Below, piece after piece: positions 26,349 through 35,420 of a DNA stretch of 64,000 nucleotides. The DNA is taken from contig NZ_JAHHIU010000082.1 of the NCBI RefSeq assembly GCF_024539815.1, forward strand, positions 1 to 64,000. The letters run 5' to 3'. The DNA is from Streptomyces hayashii (GTDB lineage: Bacteria; Actinomycetota; Actinomycetes; Streptomycetales; Streptomycetaceae). The position numbers and the translations under genes were made by a program. Within the stretch, counting starts at the first letter, position 1, and the number at the start of each line of letters is the position of its first letter. A model generated the notes under the pieces. That model was not told the DNA's origin, searched no databases, and was given only the letters and a program-made list of their open reading frames with translations.

Positions 26349-27116
26349 TCAGGCCAGTTCCACGCGGTCGATCAGTCCCGCGGCGGTGAAGGCGTCCACG
26401 AGGTGCTCGCGACCCTCGGTGAAGTGGGCCCAGCTGTCGAAGTGGACCGGCACGATCCGGCGGGCGCCCAGGATACGGGCGGCCTCGGCGGCCTGAGCGC
26501 TGTCGAGGGTGAGCAGCCGGCGGTCCAGGAGATCGGTGCGGACCGCGCCGGCGAAGAGCACAGCGGTGTCGACCGGCCCGAAGCGGTCGGCGATCTCGCG
26601 GACCAACGACAGCTGGGCGTTGTCACCGCTGACGTAGAGGGTGGGCAGACCGGCACCGCTCAGGACGAAGCCGACGACCTCGCCGACGACCGGTTCGAGG
26701 TCCTCGCGGGCCCCGGGGCCGTGCAGAGCCGGGACGCCGGTGACCGTGACCGTGCCGCCGCCGGGGCGGTCCAGCTCGATGGACTCCCAGTCCTTCAGGG
26801 GGCGTGCGGCGCCGCCCAGCCGGCCCGCGCCACCGGGTGTGGTCAGGGTCAGGGGCACCTCGGCGAGCAGGGCACGGCCCGAGGCGTCGAGGTTGTCGTC
26901 GTGCTCGTCGTGCGACAGCAGCACCACATCGATCCGGCCCAGATCGCCGGGCGCGACGGAGGCGGGCGCGGTCTTGGCCAGCCCCGAGGGGTAGGCGCCG
27001 GGAGCATCGAAGGTCGGGTCGGTCAGGAACCGCAGCCCGCCGTACTCGATGAGTGCGGTCGGACCGCCGAAGACATGGACGGGTATCTGCTCGCCGGGCG
27101 CGTCGGTCGCAGTCAT
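26349..27116 (-). CDS. MBL-fold metallo-hydrolase (UlaG-like)
   Basis: A 255-residue metallo-beta-lactamase-fold protein. The start is the ATG at 27116 following GAGGTGA; a GTG one codon earlier is possible. The usual HxHxDH metal motif appears as SHDEHDDNLD, a variant I have seen as standard in this actinobacterial subgroup. Downstream ligands are in TGVPALHGPG and VPVHFDSWAHF. It is a likely hydrolase of unknown substrate, divergent from a CGNR regulator with an inverted repeat between. Confidence 0.85.
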   Translation of the reverse strand: MTATDAPGEQIPVHVFGGPTALIEYGGLRFLTDPTFDAPGAYPSGLAKTAPASVAPGDLGRIDVVLLSHDEHDDNLDASGRALLAEVPLTLTTPGGAGRLGGAARPLKDWESIELDRPGGGTVTVTGVPALHGPGAREDLEPVVGEVVGFVLSGAGLPTLYVSGDNAQLSLVREIADRFGPVDTAVLFAGAVRTDLLDRRLLTLDSAQAAEAARILGARRIVPVHFDSWAHFTEGREHLVDAFTAAGLIDRVELA

Positions 27117-27150
27117 CACGAAATCACCTCACGGATAGGTCGGCTTACAA

Positions 27151-27174
27151 CCGTGACACTAGGCTTTGTCACGG
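27151..27174. promoter_or_regulatory. Inverted repeat operator between MBL and CGNR genes
   Basis: CCGTGACA-N8-TGTCACGG is a perfect 8-base inverted repeat (24 bases overall) within the 85-base divergent gap, flanked by TTACAA and TGTAA as a further loose arm pair. It probably binds the CGNR regulator. Confidence 0.65.
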
Positions 27175-27201
27175 ATGAAGGCAAGCTGTAACGTGAGGAC
27201 C

Positions 27202-27801
27202 GTGAGTGAGACCGATGCCGCCGACCCCGGGCCGCCGCCGGCCCCGGGCGCGGAGCTCTACCCCGCGCTCGACCTCGCCAACAGCGCCATCACCCTGCCC
27301 GGCGGCCAGTTCCTCGACCTGCTGGGAACCCCGTCCCGCGCCAACCATTGGCTGGTCGAGCACCACTTGGCCCCCGCGGACATCGGCATGCAGGAGATCT
27401 GCGCGGCACGCCTGCGCTCCCTGCGCGAACAGGTACGCGCCCTGCTCGCCGCCCAGGTCGGCGGCCACCCGGCCCCCACCGCCGCGCTCACCGCGGTCAA
27501 CGACGCCCTCACCCGCGTCCCCACCGCCTCCCCGCTCGGCTGGGACTCCGTCCGGGGCATGCACCGCACCGCCCCGCACCCCATCGACCAGCTCGTCGAC
27601 CAAGCTCTCGGCATCCTCGCGGCCGACGCCGCAGATCTGCTCACCGGCCCGGACGCCCCACGGCTGACGGCCTGCCCCTCCACCCCCTGCAACCGCTACC
27701 TGCTCCGCGCCGGGCGCCGCCACTGGTGCTCGATCCGCTGCGGCGACCGGGCCCGTGCCGCCCGCGCGTACGCCCGCCGCGCCCGGCCCCCCGCTGACTG
27801 A
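27202..27801 (+). CDS. CGNR zinc finger domain protein (probable regulator)
   Basis: A 199-residue protein with an N-terminal ABATE-type domain (LDLANSAITLPGG near 25) and a C-terminal zinc finger reading CPSTPCNRYLL, then WCSIRCGDRARAARAYARR. The signature CGNR is CGDR here. The family is thought to consist of transcription regulators that sense stress. GTG 27202 follows GAGGA closely; other in-frame starts at 27175 and 27193 are possible, so the N-terminus is uncertain. It is divergent from a metallo-hydrolase. Confidence 0.85.
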   Translation: MSETDAADPGPPPAPGAELYPALDLANSAITLPGGQFLDLLGTPSRANHWLVEHHLAPADIGMQEICAARLRSLREQVRALLAAQVGGHPAPTAALTAVNDALTRVPTASPLGWDSVRGMHRTAPHPIDQLVDQALGILAADAADLLTGPDAPRLTACPSTPCNRYLLRAGRRHWCSIRCGDRARAARAYARRARPPAD

Positions 27802-28138
27802 GTTCCGCCACGCCGCCCCGTCGACGGTTCACGGGACGCGCGCCGGGGCGCGCCTTCGCACACCCTCAAGCCTCGGAACGGGCGGCACACCTCGCACGGC
27901 ACCCATGTCCGTCCGGCCGCTCTCCACGATCACGAGGACGGAGAAGGGCGCCCCCTCCTTGACCCGCGATCCCTCCGCGGCGTAGGAATGCCCTGGCTCC
28001 CCGCCATGCCTCCGCGCGCCGAGGAACAGGGCGGCTTCGGTCGTCCCGGCGGGGTGGTCCTGTGAGGATCCCGCCTGCCGGACCCCTGCACTTACCGGCG
28101 ATGACAGTCGCTTCGACGCAACCGATGAGGGCGTTCAC
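27802..28138. other. Gene-free stretch
   Basis: About 340 bases between two plus-strand regulators. No supported gene, strong hairpin or long palindrome was seen. It presumably holds the hxlR-type promoter near its right end. Confidence 0.4.
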
Positions 28139-28507
28139 GTGCCACAGTTCCCGGCCTTCGATGTCATGACGGCGACCTGCCCGTCCCGTACCTCGCTCGC
28201 CCGCATCGCCAACAAGTGGACGGCCATGGTGGTCATCGCGCTCAGCTCCGGCCCCATGCGCTTCCGGGACCTGCGCACCGGTGTCGACGGCATCAGCGCC
28301 AAGGTCCTCACCGAGACGCTCCGGGATCTGGAACGCGACGGCCTCATCGCCCGGCACGTGTACGGCGAGGTCCCGCCCCGGGTGGAGTACGAGTTGACCG
28401 CGCTGGGGCGCACTCTGTACGCCCCGCTTCAGGCACTCGCCCTCTGGGCCCAGGAACACTTCACCGAGGTGCTCGCGGCACGCGAGAGCTACGACTCCCG
28501 CCCGTGA
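28139..28507 (+). CDS. HxlR family winged-helix regulator
   Basis: A 122-residue HxlR protein from GTG. It has a single Cys in TCPSRTSLARIANKWTAMVV near the start, a likely redox-sensing position in this family, followed by MRFRDLRTGVDGISAKVLTETLRDLERDGL (DNA-binding helices, residues about 42-72) and the wing PPRVEYELTALG. HxlR proteins often sense electrophiles or oxidants and control adjacent enzymes. Here the neighbour, a SnoaL-like gene, is convergent. Confidence 0.9.
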   Translation: MPQFPAFDVMTATCPSRTSLARIANKWTAMVVIALSSGPMRFRDLRTGVDGISAKVLTETLRDLERDGLIARHVYGEVPPRVEYELTALGRTLYAPLQALALWAQEHFTEVLAARESYDSRP

Positions 28508-28531
28508 CCGCGACGGCCGGCCACCAAGGCG

Positions 28532-28556
28532 CCGGCCCGGCGAGACGCCGGGCCGG
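28532..28556. terminator. Strong bidirectional hairpin terminator
   Basis: CCGGCCCGGCG-AGA-CGCCGGGCCGG, a perfect 11-base stem with a 3-base loop between convergent genes. Confidence 0.75.
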
Positions 28557-28633
28557 GGAGCCGGGACGGGCGACACGGCCCGTGCGCCCCGGAGTTCGCC
28601 GGAGCGCTTGCGTCCGGGCAGGGTGCGGGCGGC

Positions 28634-29029
28634 CTACTTCCCCCAGAAGGCGTCCTCGGCCATCTGGTCGCCGGAGAACAGCCACATCTCGACGATCCTG
28701 CCGTCCTTGAGGCGCAGGACGTCGACGCCGTCCATGCTCATGGACGCGTCCTCGCGCCGCCCGGCGAAGTGGATCGAGGCGGACACCATGTCGCCGTTGC
28801 CCATGAGAGCGTGGACCGCGTCGATGGCGAAGGAGCCCTGACTGGCCTCCATCATTCCGCCGAGCATCGCGAAGACGGCATCGCGCCCCTTGTGCTCACC
28901 GGAGAACCGGTTGGCCCCCGGCTGATGCCAGACGATCCCCTCGTCCAGAAGCTCGCCCACCTTGGCCAGGTCACCCTTCTGGACGGCCTGGAAGTACTCA
29001 CGCGCGACGTCGACGTTCTTGCTGGTCAT
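28634..29029 (-). CDS. SnoaL-like / NTF2-fold protein
   Basis: A 131-residue NTF2-like protein, with AREYFQAVQKGDLAKVGELLDEGIVWHQPG at the start and VDVLRLKDGRIVEMWLFSGDQ near the end, the hallmarks of SnoaL-type polyketide cyclase/isomerase-like proteins. No catalytic assignment can be made. GGGAGT precedes the ATG. It converges with hxlR across the strong hairpin. Confidence 0.88.
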   Translation of the reverse strand: MTSKNVDVAREYFQAVQKGDLAKVGELLDEGIVWHQPGANRFSGEHKGRDAVFAMLGGMMEASQGSFAIDAVHALMGNGDMVSASIHFAGRREDASMSMDGVDVLRLKDGRIVEMWLFSGDQMAEDAFWGK

Positions 29030-29348
29030 GACAACACTCCCTATGCCTCTGACATGGAGGCGGTACGACTACCGGTACGGGTAGGACACGAGGCGCGAGG
29101 TGCGCGACGCCGGACGGGCCGGCGACGCGCGGTCGGGTTTCGGCGGACCTGCTCCTCGGGCGCCGTCCCAGAACGTCCTGGACCTGCCGACCCGCGGAGA
29201 GACCGGGCCGCGCGATGCACGCGCCCTCGATCGGCAGCGGGTTCGACGCCGTCGAAGCGGGCTGTCCCTCTCCTTCGGCGAGTTCTCCCGCTGCGTGTCC
29301 ATACTCGCCATCGGCATCCGGTCACCTCAACGTAACCAATGGGATCAC

Positions 29349-29362
29349 GTGACGCACGTCAC
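29349..29362. promoter_or_regulatory. Possible Crp-type site
   Basis: GTGACGCACGTCAC fits GTG-N6-GNCAC, the motif reported for Streptomyces Crp. It is about 320 bases from the nearest start (29029), so its target is unclear. Confidence 0.35.
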
Positions 29363-29388
29363 ATGGGTGAGGTGACCGTGCGGAACGC

Positions 29389-29419
29389 GCTGAAGCCGGC
29401 GGAGTCCGCCGGCTTCAGC
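29389..29419 (-). terminator. Terminator of the rhamnosidase/arabinanase operon
   Basis: GCTGAAGCCGGCGGA and its exact complement TCCGCCGGCTTCAGC flank one base: a perfect 15-base stem. It lies about 100 bases after the last gene of the minus-strand operon. Confidence 0.8.
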
Positions 29420-29517
29420 CGTGCCGTCCTGAGCCTCTCGTCGCCGCCCCGCACGACGACGAGGCGGACCGAACCGTCCCACGCGACGACCGGCGTGTCA
29501 GGGAGTGCCAGGGAGGG

Positions 29518-30948
29518 TCAGACCACCATCCATTGCTGGTTCGTGCCGGAGGTACACGCTGCCTGGTCCAGGGCCGCACCGTTGGCGGTCGACGCCCCGG
29601 CGACCTCAAGGCACTTGCCGCTGTTGGCGTTGGCGAAGGTGACGTAGCCGCCGATGACCGCCGTTCTCGTCCACAGCTGGTGCGGGGCTCCGGTGCACGC
29701 CGACTGGACCGCGACCGCTCCGTCGGCGGTGGAGGCGCCGGAGATCTGCAGGCATTTGCCGCTGTTGACGTTGACGAGTTCGTAGTCGGAGCCGACCGCG
29801 GTGGGCACCCACTGCTGGTTGGCCCCGGAGTTGCAGTTGCCGGAGTCGACCGCTGCCCCGTCCGCCGTGCTCAGGCCCCAGACGTCTGCGCACTTGGCGC
29901 TGTTGCGGTTCAGCAGGTGGTTGTTCGCGGCGCCGAGCGGACCGGCGAGGACCGGCCAGCCGTTCGCGAAGGTCACCTGGCGGATGTCGAGGGTTTCCCG
30001 CCCGGAGTTGTCACCGTCGTAGTAGTGATAGGCGAGGTACTTGGCGGTGCCGTCGTCGTAGGCGTCGGCGCCGCCGGCGGCCACTCTGGGGTAGGCGCCG
30101 GTGAGGACGGTGGTGCCGCCGCCGGAGGCCATGTCGGTGCCGTTCTGGTCGAGATAGGGGCCGGTGATGCCGGTGGAGCGGCCGACCACGGTGTAGTAGG
30201 TGCTGTTGACTCCGCTGCAGCAGGTGCCCTTGGAACCGAAGAGGTAGTAGTAGCCGCCGTTCAGGATGACGGTGGGGTTCTCTATGCCGACGGCGATGTG
30301 CCACAGGTTGTTGTCGGTGGTCGAGAGTTTGCCGGTCGCGGTGTCCAGGACGTGCATGTAGGTGCCGCTGCCGGTCCAGGAGCCCCAGGAGATGTAGAGC
30401 CTGCCGTCGGGACCCCAGTCGACGTTGGGATCGATCGGGTAGTTGACGTCCGTGACCATGCCCTGGTCGGTCCAGGGGCCCTCGATGTTCGTGGCGGTGG
30501 CCAGGCCCATGACGGCGTAGTTGCTGCCCCACAGGGAGCCCGCGTAGTACAGGTGGTAGAGGCCGTTGAAGTACTTGACGTCCGGGGCCCATATGTTCGG
30601 CGGGGTGGAGCCCAGCTTGCCGGCGATCCAGGACGGGGTCGACTCCCAGATGTTGCCCACCTTCGTCCAGCCGGACGCCGCGGTCCCCCCGCAGGTCTTG
30701 CGGAGCGTGATGGATCCACTGGGGTTGAGGGAGTCGTGCTCGAACCCGGTGGAGAAGCCGTAGTAGCAGCCGCCCACCTTGATGACACTCGGGTCGTGCA
30801 TGCGAAGGTCGCCGCTGAGCGCCTGGGCGGGCGAGGCGGTGAGCAGGCCGAGAACGGTCAGGAGCACGACCACGATCGCGGCGAGGGCGGGGCGCCCGTG
30901 CCGTCTGTGGGTTCCGGTTCGGGGCTCTTGGGTGTGGTGGCTGGTCAC
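29518..30948 (-). CDS. Secreted GH43 arabinanase with ricin-B lectin domain
   Basis: A 476-residue secreted enzyme, GTG start six bases after AAGGAG and overlapping the GH78 stop (GTGA). The signal peptide spans 1-43 (hydrophobic core 21-37, ending ASPAQA). The GH43 propeller starts at 44, with the catalytic base Asp52 in MHDPSVIKVGG, a DPNVDWGPDGRLYISWGS blade and the likely acid Glu in GIENPTVI near 220. It fits endo-arabinanases. From about 345 a ricin-B beta-trefoil shows three QxW repeats (QQWVP, HQLWTR, QQWMV). It cleaves arabinan side chains outside the cell, feeding the operon's uptake system. Confidence 0.9.
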   Translation of the reverse strand: MTSHHTQEPRTGTHRRHGRPALAAIVVVLLTVLGLLTASPAQALSGDLRMHDPSVIKVGGCYYGFSTGFEHDSLNPSGSITLRKTCGGTAASGWTKVGNIWESTPSWIAGKLGSTPPNIWAPDVKYFNGLYHLYYAGSLWGSNYAVMGLATATNIEGPWTDQGMVTDVNYPIDPNVDWGPDGRLYISWGSWTGSGTYMHVLDTATGKLSTTDNNLWHIAVGIENPTVILNGGYYYLFGSKGTCCSGVNSTYYTVVGRSTGITGPYLDQNGTDMASGGGTTVLTGAYPRVAAGGADAYDDGTAKYLAYHYYDGDNSGRETLDIRQVTFANGWPVLAGPLGAANNHLLNRNSAKCADVWGLSTADGAAVDSGNCNSGANQQWVPTAVGSDYELVNVNSGKCLQISGASTADGAVAVQSACTGAPHQLWTRTAVIGGYVTFANANSGKCLEVAGASTANGAALDQAACTSGTNQQWMVV

Positions 30949-33587
30949 GCGAGACTCCTTTGTGTCGCTGAGGTGTCGGCATGGTCGCCCGCAGGGCGGC
31001 AGGCGGCCGGTCGGGAGTGGGTGGACGTCCCGGTCGGCAGGTCGGTCACGCTTCCGTCGGGCCATTCGATGCGGCCTGTCGCTCCGGTGGGCACGGTCGT
31101 CTCCACGGTGAGCCGCGACTCCCGCAGCTCCCATCGGATCGCCACACGGCCGTAGGGCGATTCGTGGGTGGCACTCGCCCAGGTGATTCCGCCGCCCGGT
31201 CGTGGACGGAAGACGACGTCGCGGTAGCCGGGCGCACCCGCGGTCAGCCCGGCGACGGTGTTGTGCAGCCACTGCGCGACGGCCCCGAGGGCGTAGTGGT
31301 TGAACGAGGTCATCTCGCCCGGATTGACGGTGCCGTCGGGCAGCATGCTGTCCCAGCGTTCCCAGACGGTGGTGGCGTCGTGCCTGAGTGCGTACAGCCA
31401 CGACGGACACTCCTGCTGGAGGAGCAGGGAATAGGCGGTGTCGTCGTGCCCGGTGGCACTCAACGCGGGTGTCACCAGGGGGGTGCCGATGAAGCCCGTC
31501 TGGATGGTGTGCCCGCCTGCGGCGACCAGGTCGGCCAGACGCCGTCCGGCGGTGGCCCGGGCCTCCGCGTCGGGGAGGAGGTCGAACTGCAACGCGATGG
31601 CACACGCGGTCTGGGTGTCGCTGCTCATCGTCCCGTCCGGCAGGACGTACGCGTCGACGAACGCCCGCCGTACCCGGTCGGCGAGTCGCTCGTAGCGACG
31701 CTGTTCGTCCTCGCGCCCCAGGACGCCCGCGGTCCACGCCACGTGCCGTGCGGACCATGCGTAGTACGCGGTGGCGATGAGGTGACGGTCGGTGCGGCCG
31801 GCTCCGGGATCGTGCGGGGGTGCGAACGGGTCGAGCCAGTCGCCGAGTTGGTAGCCGCGGCTCCACAGGCCCGACTCGTCGGCAAGTTCGGTGACGAGGT
31901 CGACCCATCGCCGCGCGCTGTCGTACTGGGCGGCGAGGAGACCGGCGTCGCCCGAGGCCCGGTACAGATCCCACGGGGTCAGCGCCACGACATCGCCCCA
32001 GCCCGCGCCCGGTCTGGCCGGGGTCCACTGCTCGCCGCCCGGGATCTGGGGCACGTACCACGGGACGGTGCCGTCGTCGTGCTGTTCGACGGCGACGTCG
32101 CGCAGCCAGGACGCGAGCATGCCGTGGCAGTCGTAGAGAAAGGCGGCGGTGGGCGCGAAGATCTGGATGTCGCCGGTCCAGCCGAGCCGCTCGTCCCGCT
32201 GGGGGCAGTCGGTCGGGAGGTCGACGAAGTTGCCGCGCAGGCTCCACACCACGTTCTCGTGCAGACGGTTCACCTGCGCGTGGGAGCACGCGAACCACCC
32301 GGTTCTCGCCATGTCGGTGTGGTGGACGCGCGCGACGATGTCGCGGCCCGGGTCGCCGCCGCGCCAGCCGGTGATCTCGGCGTAGCGGAACCCGTGGAGG
32401 GTGAAGCGCGGCTCCCAGGTCTCGGGGCCTCCACCGCGCAGGGTGTAGCGGTCGGTGGACACGGCGTCGCGCAGGGGGCGCACGCACAGCTCACCGTTCT
32501 GGAGCACCTCGGCGTGGCGGATGACGACCGTGTGACCGGCGGGACCCGAGACCGTGATGCGGACCCTGCCCACGAGGTTCTGGCCGAAGTCCACCAGGAG
32601 CCGGTCGCCGTCCAGGGCGGTCACCAGGACAGGTTCTGTCTCCTCGGTGCAGCGCACCGGCGGGCCGGTGGGGGCGACCAGGGTCGCCGGGTCCCGGGCG
32701 ACGAGTGTCACCGGGGACCAGCCCCCGTCGTCGAATCCTGGGCTCGACCAGCCGGGCAGTTCCTCCCGGGCGTCGTACGTCTCGCCGTCGAGCAGGCCCG
32801 AGGAAAGGATCGGGCCCCGGCCGGCCCGCCAGGAGGTGTCGGTGCCGATGACGGTGACGCTTCCGTCGCGGTGGACGATCTCCAGTTGGGCGAGGAGCGC
32901 GAGCCGGTCGCCGTAGAGGTCGGCGTGGCCGCCGTCGAAACCCAGCCGTCCCCGGTACCAGCCGTCGGCCAGCCATGCGCCGATGGCGTTGGCGCCGGTG
33001 CGCAGGTGGTCGGTGACGTCGTGGGTCTGGTAGCGCAGCCGGTGGTGGTAGCTGGTCCAGCCGGGCGCGAGCGCGTGATCGCCCACTCGTCGGCCGTTGA
33101 TCTCGATCTCGTACAGACCGTGTGCGGTGACGTACAGCCGCGCGCGTTCCACCTCCGCGCCGACGACGGCGAACTCCTTGCGCAGCAGTGGTGGCCGGCG
33201 CACGGCGGCCCGCTCCGGATCCTGCGGCGAGATCGCGTGGGCCGTCCAGTCCGTCGGCTCCGACAAGCCCCTCTCGATCCGCAGCGGCGGGCTCCATGCG
33301 CTGACGGTCAGGTCGGATCCGCGGACCCGCACGCGGATCTCGCAGCTCTCCCGCGAGGCCAGCGGAGCCGTCGGCCAGGGGACGAGCACGGAGTCCTGGG
33401 AGGTCACCCAGTCCGTGCGGCGCGTCCCGTCGGTGCGGGTGGCCTCCAACTGGTAGCCGAGCTGCGTCCAGCCGGCCGGCGCCGTCGTCTTCCAGGAGAT
33501 ACGGGGCGCCGGCTCGCCGATGCCCATGGCCTCCCGGTGGTGTTCCGCGGTCGGCGCGGCCACCGTGGGTGTCCGCTCGGGGCTCAT
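30945..33587 (-). CDS. Alpha-L-rhamnosidase (GH78)
   Basis: An 880-residue cytoplasmic enzyme: no signal peptide, and start ATG overlaps the permease stop (ATGA). N-terminal beta-sandwich modules (residues about 1-340, with ARLYVTAHGLYEIEINGRRVGD) precede the (alpha/alpha)6 catalytic barrel. The family motif DLPTDCPQRDERLGWTGD lies near 465, carrying the acid Glu, and SFNHYALGAVAQWLH is near the C-terminus of the barrel. It should release rhamnose from oligosaccharides imported by the adjacent transporter, such as rhamnogalacturonan or flavonoid glycosides. Confidence 0.93.
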   Translation of the reverse strand: MSPERTPTVAAPTAEHHREAMGIGEPAPRISWKTTAPAGWTQLGYQLEATRTDGTRRTDWVTSQDSVLVPWPTAPLASRESCEIRVRVRGSDLTVSAWSPPLRIERGLSEPTDWTAHAISPQDPERAAVRRPPLLRKEFAVVGAEVERARLYVTAHGLYEIEINGRRVGDHALAPGWTSYHHRLRYQTHDVTDHLRTGANAIGAWLADGWYRGRLGFDGGHADLYGDRLALLAQLEIVHRDGSVTVIGTDTSWRAGRGPILSSGLLDGETYDAREELPGWSSPGFDDGGWSPVTLVARDPATLVAPTGPPVRCTEETEPVLVTALDGDRLLVDFGQNLVGRVRITVSGPAGHTVVIRHAEVLQNGELCVRPLRDAVSTDRYTLRGGGPETWEPRFTLHGFRYAEITGWRGGDPGRDIVARVHHTDMARTGWFACSHAQVNRLHENVVWSLRGNFVDLPTDCPQRDERLGWTGDIQIFAPTAAFLYDCHGMLASWLRDVAVEQHDDGTVPWYVPQIPGGEQWTPARPGAGWGDVVALTPWDLYRASGDAGLLAAQYDSARRWVDLVTELADESGLWSRGYQLGDWLDPFAPPHDPGAGRTDRHLIATAYYAWSARHVAWTAGVLGREDEQRRYERLADRVRRAFVDAYVLPDGTMSSDTQTACAIALQFDLLPDAEARATAGRRLADLVAAGGHTIQTGFIGTPLVTPALSATGHDDTAYSLLLQQECPSWLYALRHDATTVWERWDSMLPDGTVNPGEMTSFNHYALGAVAQWLHNTVAGLTAGAPGYRDVVFRPRPGGGITWASATHESPYGRVAIRWELRESRLTVETTVPTGATGRIEWPDGSVTDLPTGTSTHSRPAACRPAGDHADTSATQRSLA

Positions 33588-34480
33588 CCCTTCACCGCCC
33601 CGGCGGTCAGGCCCTTGATGATGCGCTGGTTGATCAGCAGGTACAGCACCAGGGCGCCGACGACGTTGATGGTGATCGCCGCGAAGAGCGGTCCGTAGGC
33701 GGTCTCTCCGTACTGGCCGGTGAAGTTGAGCAGCCCGACCTGGATGGTGCGCAGGTCGTCGTCCGTGGTGAAGGTGAGCGAGATGAGCAGGTCGTTCCAG
33801 ATGAAGAAGAACTGCACCAGCGCGACGGTGAAGACGGCGTTGCGCACGACGGGGAATCCGATCCGCCAGAAGGCGGTGAGCATGCCGGCGCCGTCGAGGG
33901 TGGCGGCCTCGAAGATCTCGCGCGGGACCGCCCGGAAGTAGGTGGCCATCATGAAGACCGTGAGCGGCAGACCGACCGCGGTGTAGGTGATGATCAGCGG
34001 CCACATCGTGCCGGAAAGGCCGCTCTGGAAGTACACCCGGAACAGGGGCAGCAGGATCATCTGGCTCGGCACCATGATGCCCAGCAGGAAGACGAGGAGC
34101 ACCTGGTGGCGTCCGCGCCAGATCATGACCTCCAGGGCGAAGCCGGCGGCGGTGCCCAGCACGATGATCAGTGCGAGCGAGGGCACGGTGGCCAGGAAGC
34201 TGTTGCGGACGTAGAGGGCGACGTGTCCGGTCGTCCAGGCGTCGGCGTAGTTGTGGAAGTCCCACTTCCCCGGGAGCGACCAGGCGGGGTCGTTGACGAA
34301 CTCCGACTGGGTCTTGAAGGAGCTGAGCAGCAGCCACAGCAGGGGCGTCACCTCGACGGCCACCAGCAGGGCGACAAGCAGGTCGCGGGTCAGGCGCCGG
34401 GCGCGCCCGGGCTTTCGCACGGTGGCCGGCCGTGGGCTGGGCAGGAATCTGCGCCGCGGCGACGTGATGGTGTCGGTCAT
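33584..34480 (-). CDS. Carbohydrate ABC transporter permease (MalG type)
   Basis: A 298-residue permease with six predicted helices. The cytoplasmic EAA loop reads REIFEAATLDGAGMLTAFWRIGFPV (near 195-220), the site of ATPase contact. The C-terminus is QRIIKGLTAGAVKG, typical of MalG-like subunits. The start is the ATG five bases after the previous gene's stop. No ATPase is encoded here, as is usual in Streptomyces, where a shared MsiK ATPase serves many sugar importers. Confidence 0.93.
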   Translation of the reverse strand: MTDTITSPRRRFLPSPRPATVRKPGRARRLTRDLLVALLVAVEVTPLLWLLLSSFKTQSEFVNDPAWSLPGKWDFHNYADAWTTGHVALYVRNSFLATVPSLALIIVLGTAAGFALEVMIWRGRHQVLLVFLLGIMVPSQMILLPLFRVYFQSGLSGTMWPLIITYTAVGLPLTVFMMATYFRAVPREIFEAATLDGAGMLTAFWRIGFPVVRNAVFTVALVQFFFIWNDLLISLTFTTDDDLRTIQVGLLNFTGQYGETAYGPLFAAITINVVGALVLYLLINQRIIKGLTAGAVKG

Positions 34481-34485
34481 GGGGT

Positions 34486-35370
34486 TCAGCCCTTGGTCAG
34501 GTCGCGGCGCGAGAAACGGAAGACGATCAGGGTGACGCCGAGGCAGACGACGGTGAGCAGGGACGCGATGGTGCTGCCGTAGCCGTAGTCGCCGTAGGAG
34601 AACGCCGTGCGGAACATGTAGAGGGTCAGCGGCGTCGTGTCGCTGCCCGGGCCGCCGTTGGTCAGGGCGAGGACCGAGTCGAACACCTTCAGGGTTCCGT
34701 TGATGCTGAACACGACCGACGACAGCAGCACGGGTGCGGACAGCGGCAGGACGATGTGCCGGATCAGCCGCCAGCCGGTGGCGCCGTCCAGCCGTGCCGA
34801 TTCGAGCGTCTCGTCGGGGATGTCGACGAGCCCCGCGAAGAGGAGGACGCCGTAGAAGCCCATGGAGCGCCATACGTCCATGACGACCAGGACGACGAAG
34901 GAGCCCCCGGCGCTCGCGAACCAGTCGCCGTGGTGGATGCCGACCCCTTCGAGGGCGATGTTCGCCAGGCCGTTCTGCGGTGCGACGGCGAAGAGCTTCT
35001 GGAACATCAGGGCCACGGCGACCGTCGGAAGGATCACCGGGAAGAACACCAGCGTCCGCACCACCGCGGAGGACTTGCGCAGGACGAACACGTAGAGCAG
35101 GGCGAGCAAATACCCGCACAGCACCTGTCCGGCGCTGACGGCGAGCGCGTACTTGAAGGTGAACCAGAGCGCCGAGTGCGCCTGCGGATCGTGCCAGAGC
35201 TTCTCGAAGTTGCCGAGCCCTCCGAAGGTGAAACCCTCGATGACGTTGCCCTTGAAGAAGGTGTATCCGAGGGACCAGCCCATCGGCACGAGCATCACCA
35301 GGGTGTACACCAGCAGCGCCGGGCCCAGCAGGACGGCGATGGCACGGCGGTCTCCCAGAACTGAACGCAT
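34486..35370 (-). CDS. Carbohydrate ABC transporter permease (MalF type)
   Basis: A 294-residue permease with six helices. The EAA loop reads DETLESARLDGATGWRLIRHIVLPL, and a characteristic SVVFSINGTLKVFDSVLALTNGGPG follows. It pairs with the MalG-type subunit as a heterodimer. It lies between the substrate-binding lipoprotein and the second permease in one operon. Confidence 0.93.
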   Translation of the reverse strand: MRSVLGDRRAIAVLLGPALLVYTLVMLVPMGWSLGYTFFKGNVIEGFTFGGLGNFEKLWHDPQAHSALWFTFKYALAVSAGQVLCGYLLALLYVFVLRKSSAVVRTLVFFPVILPTVAVALMFQKLFAVAPQNGLANIALEGVGIHHGDWFASAGGSFVVLVVMDVWRSMGFYGVLLFAGLVDIPDETLESARLDGATGWRLIRHIVLPLSAPVLLSSVVFSINGTLKVFDSVLALTNGGPGSDTTPLTLYMFRTAFSYGDYGYGSTIASLLTVVCLGVTLIVFRFSRRDLTKG

Positions 35371-35420
35371 GACGGCTCTCTCACGAAGGGTTCGATGCGG
35401 ACGGCGGTGGTGCTGCGGGG

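Larger units (their letters stand above)
29030..29517. other. Gap with Crp-like site and operon terminator
   Basis: Nearly 490 bases between the start of the SnoaL-like gene and the end of the glycan operon. It contains a Crp-like motif (29349-29362) and a 15-base-stem terminator (29389-29419), described separately. No gene is supported. Confidence 0.5.
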
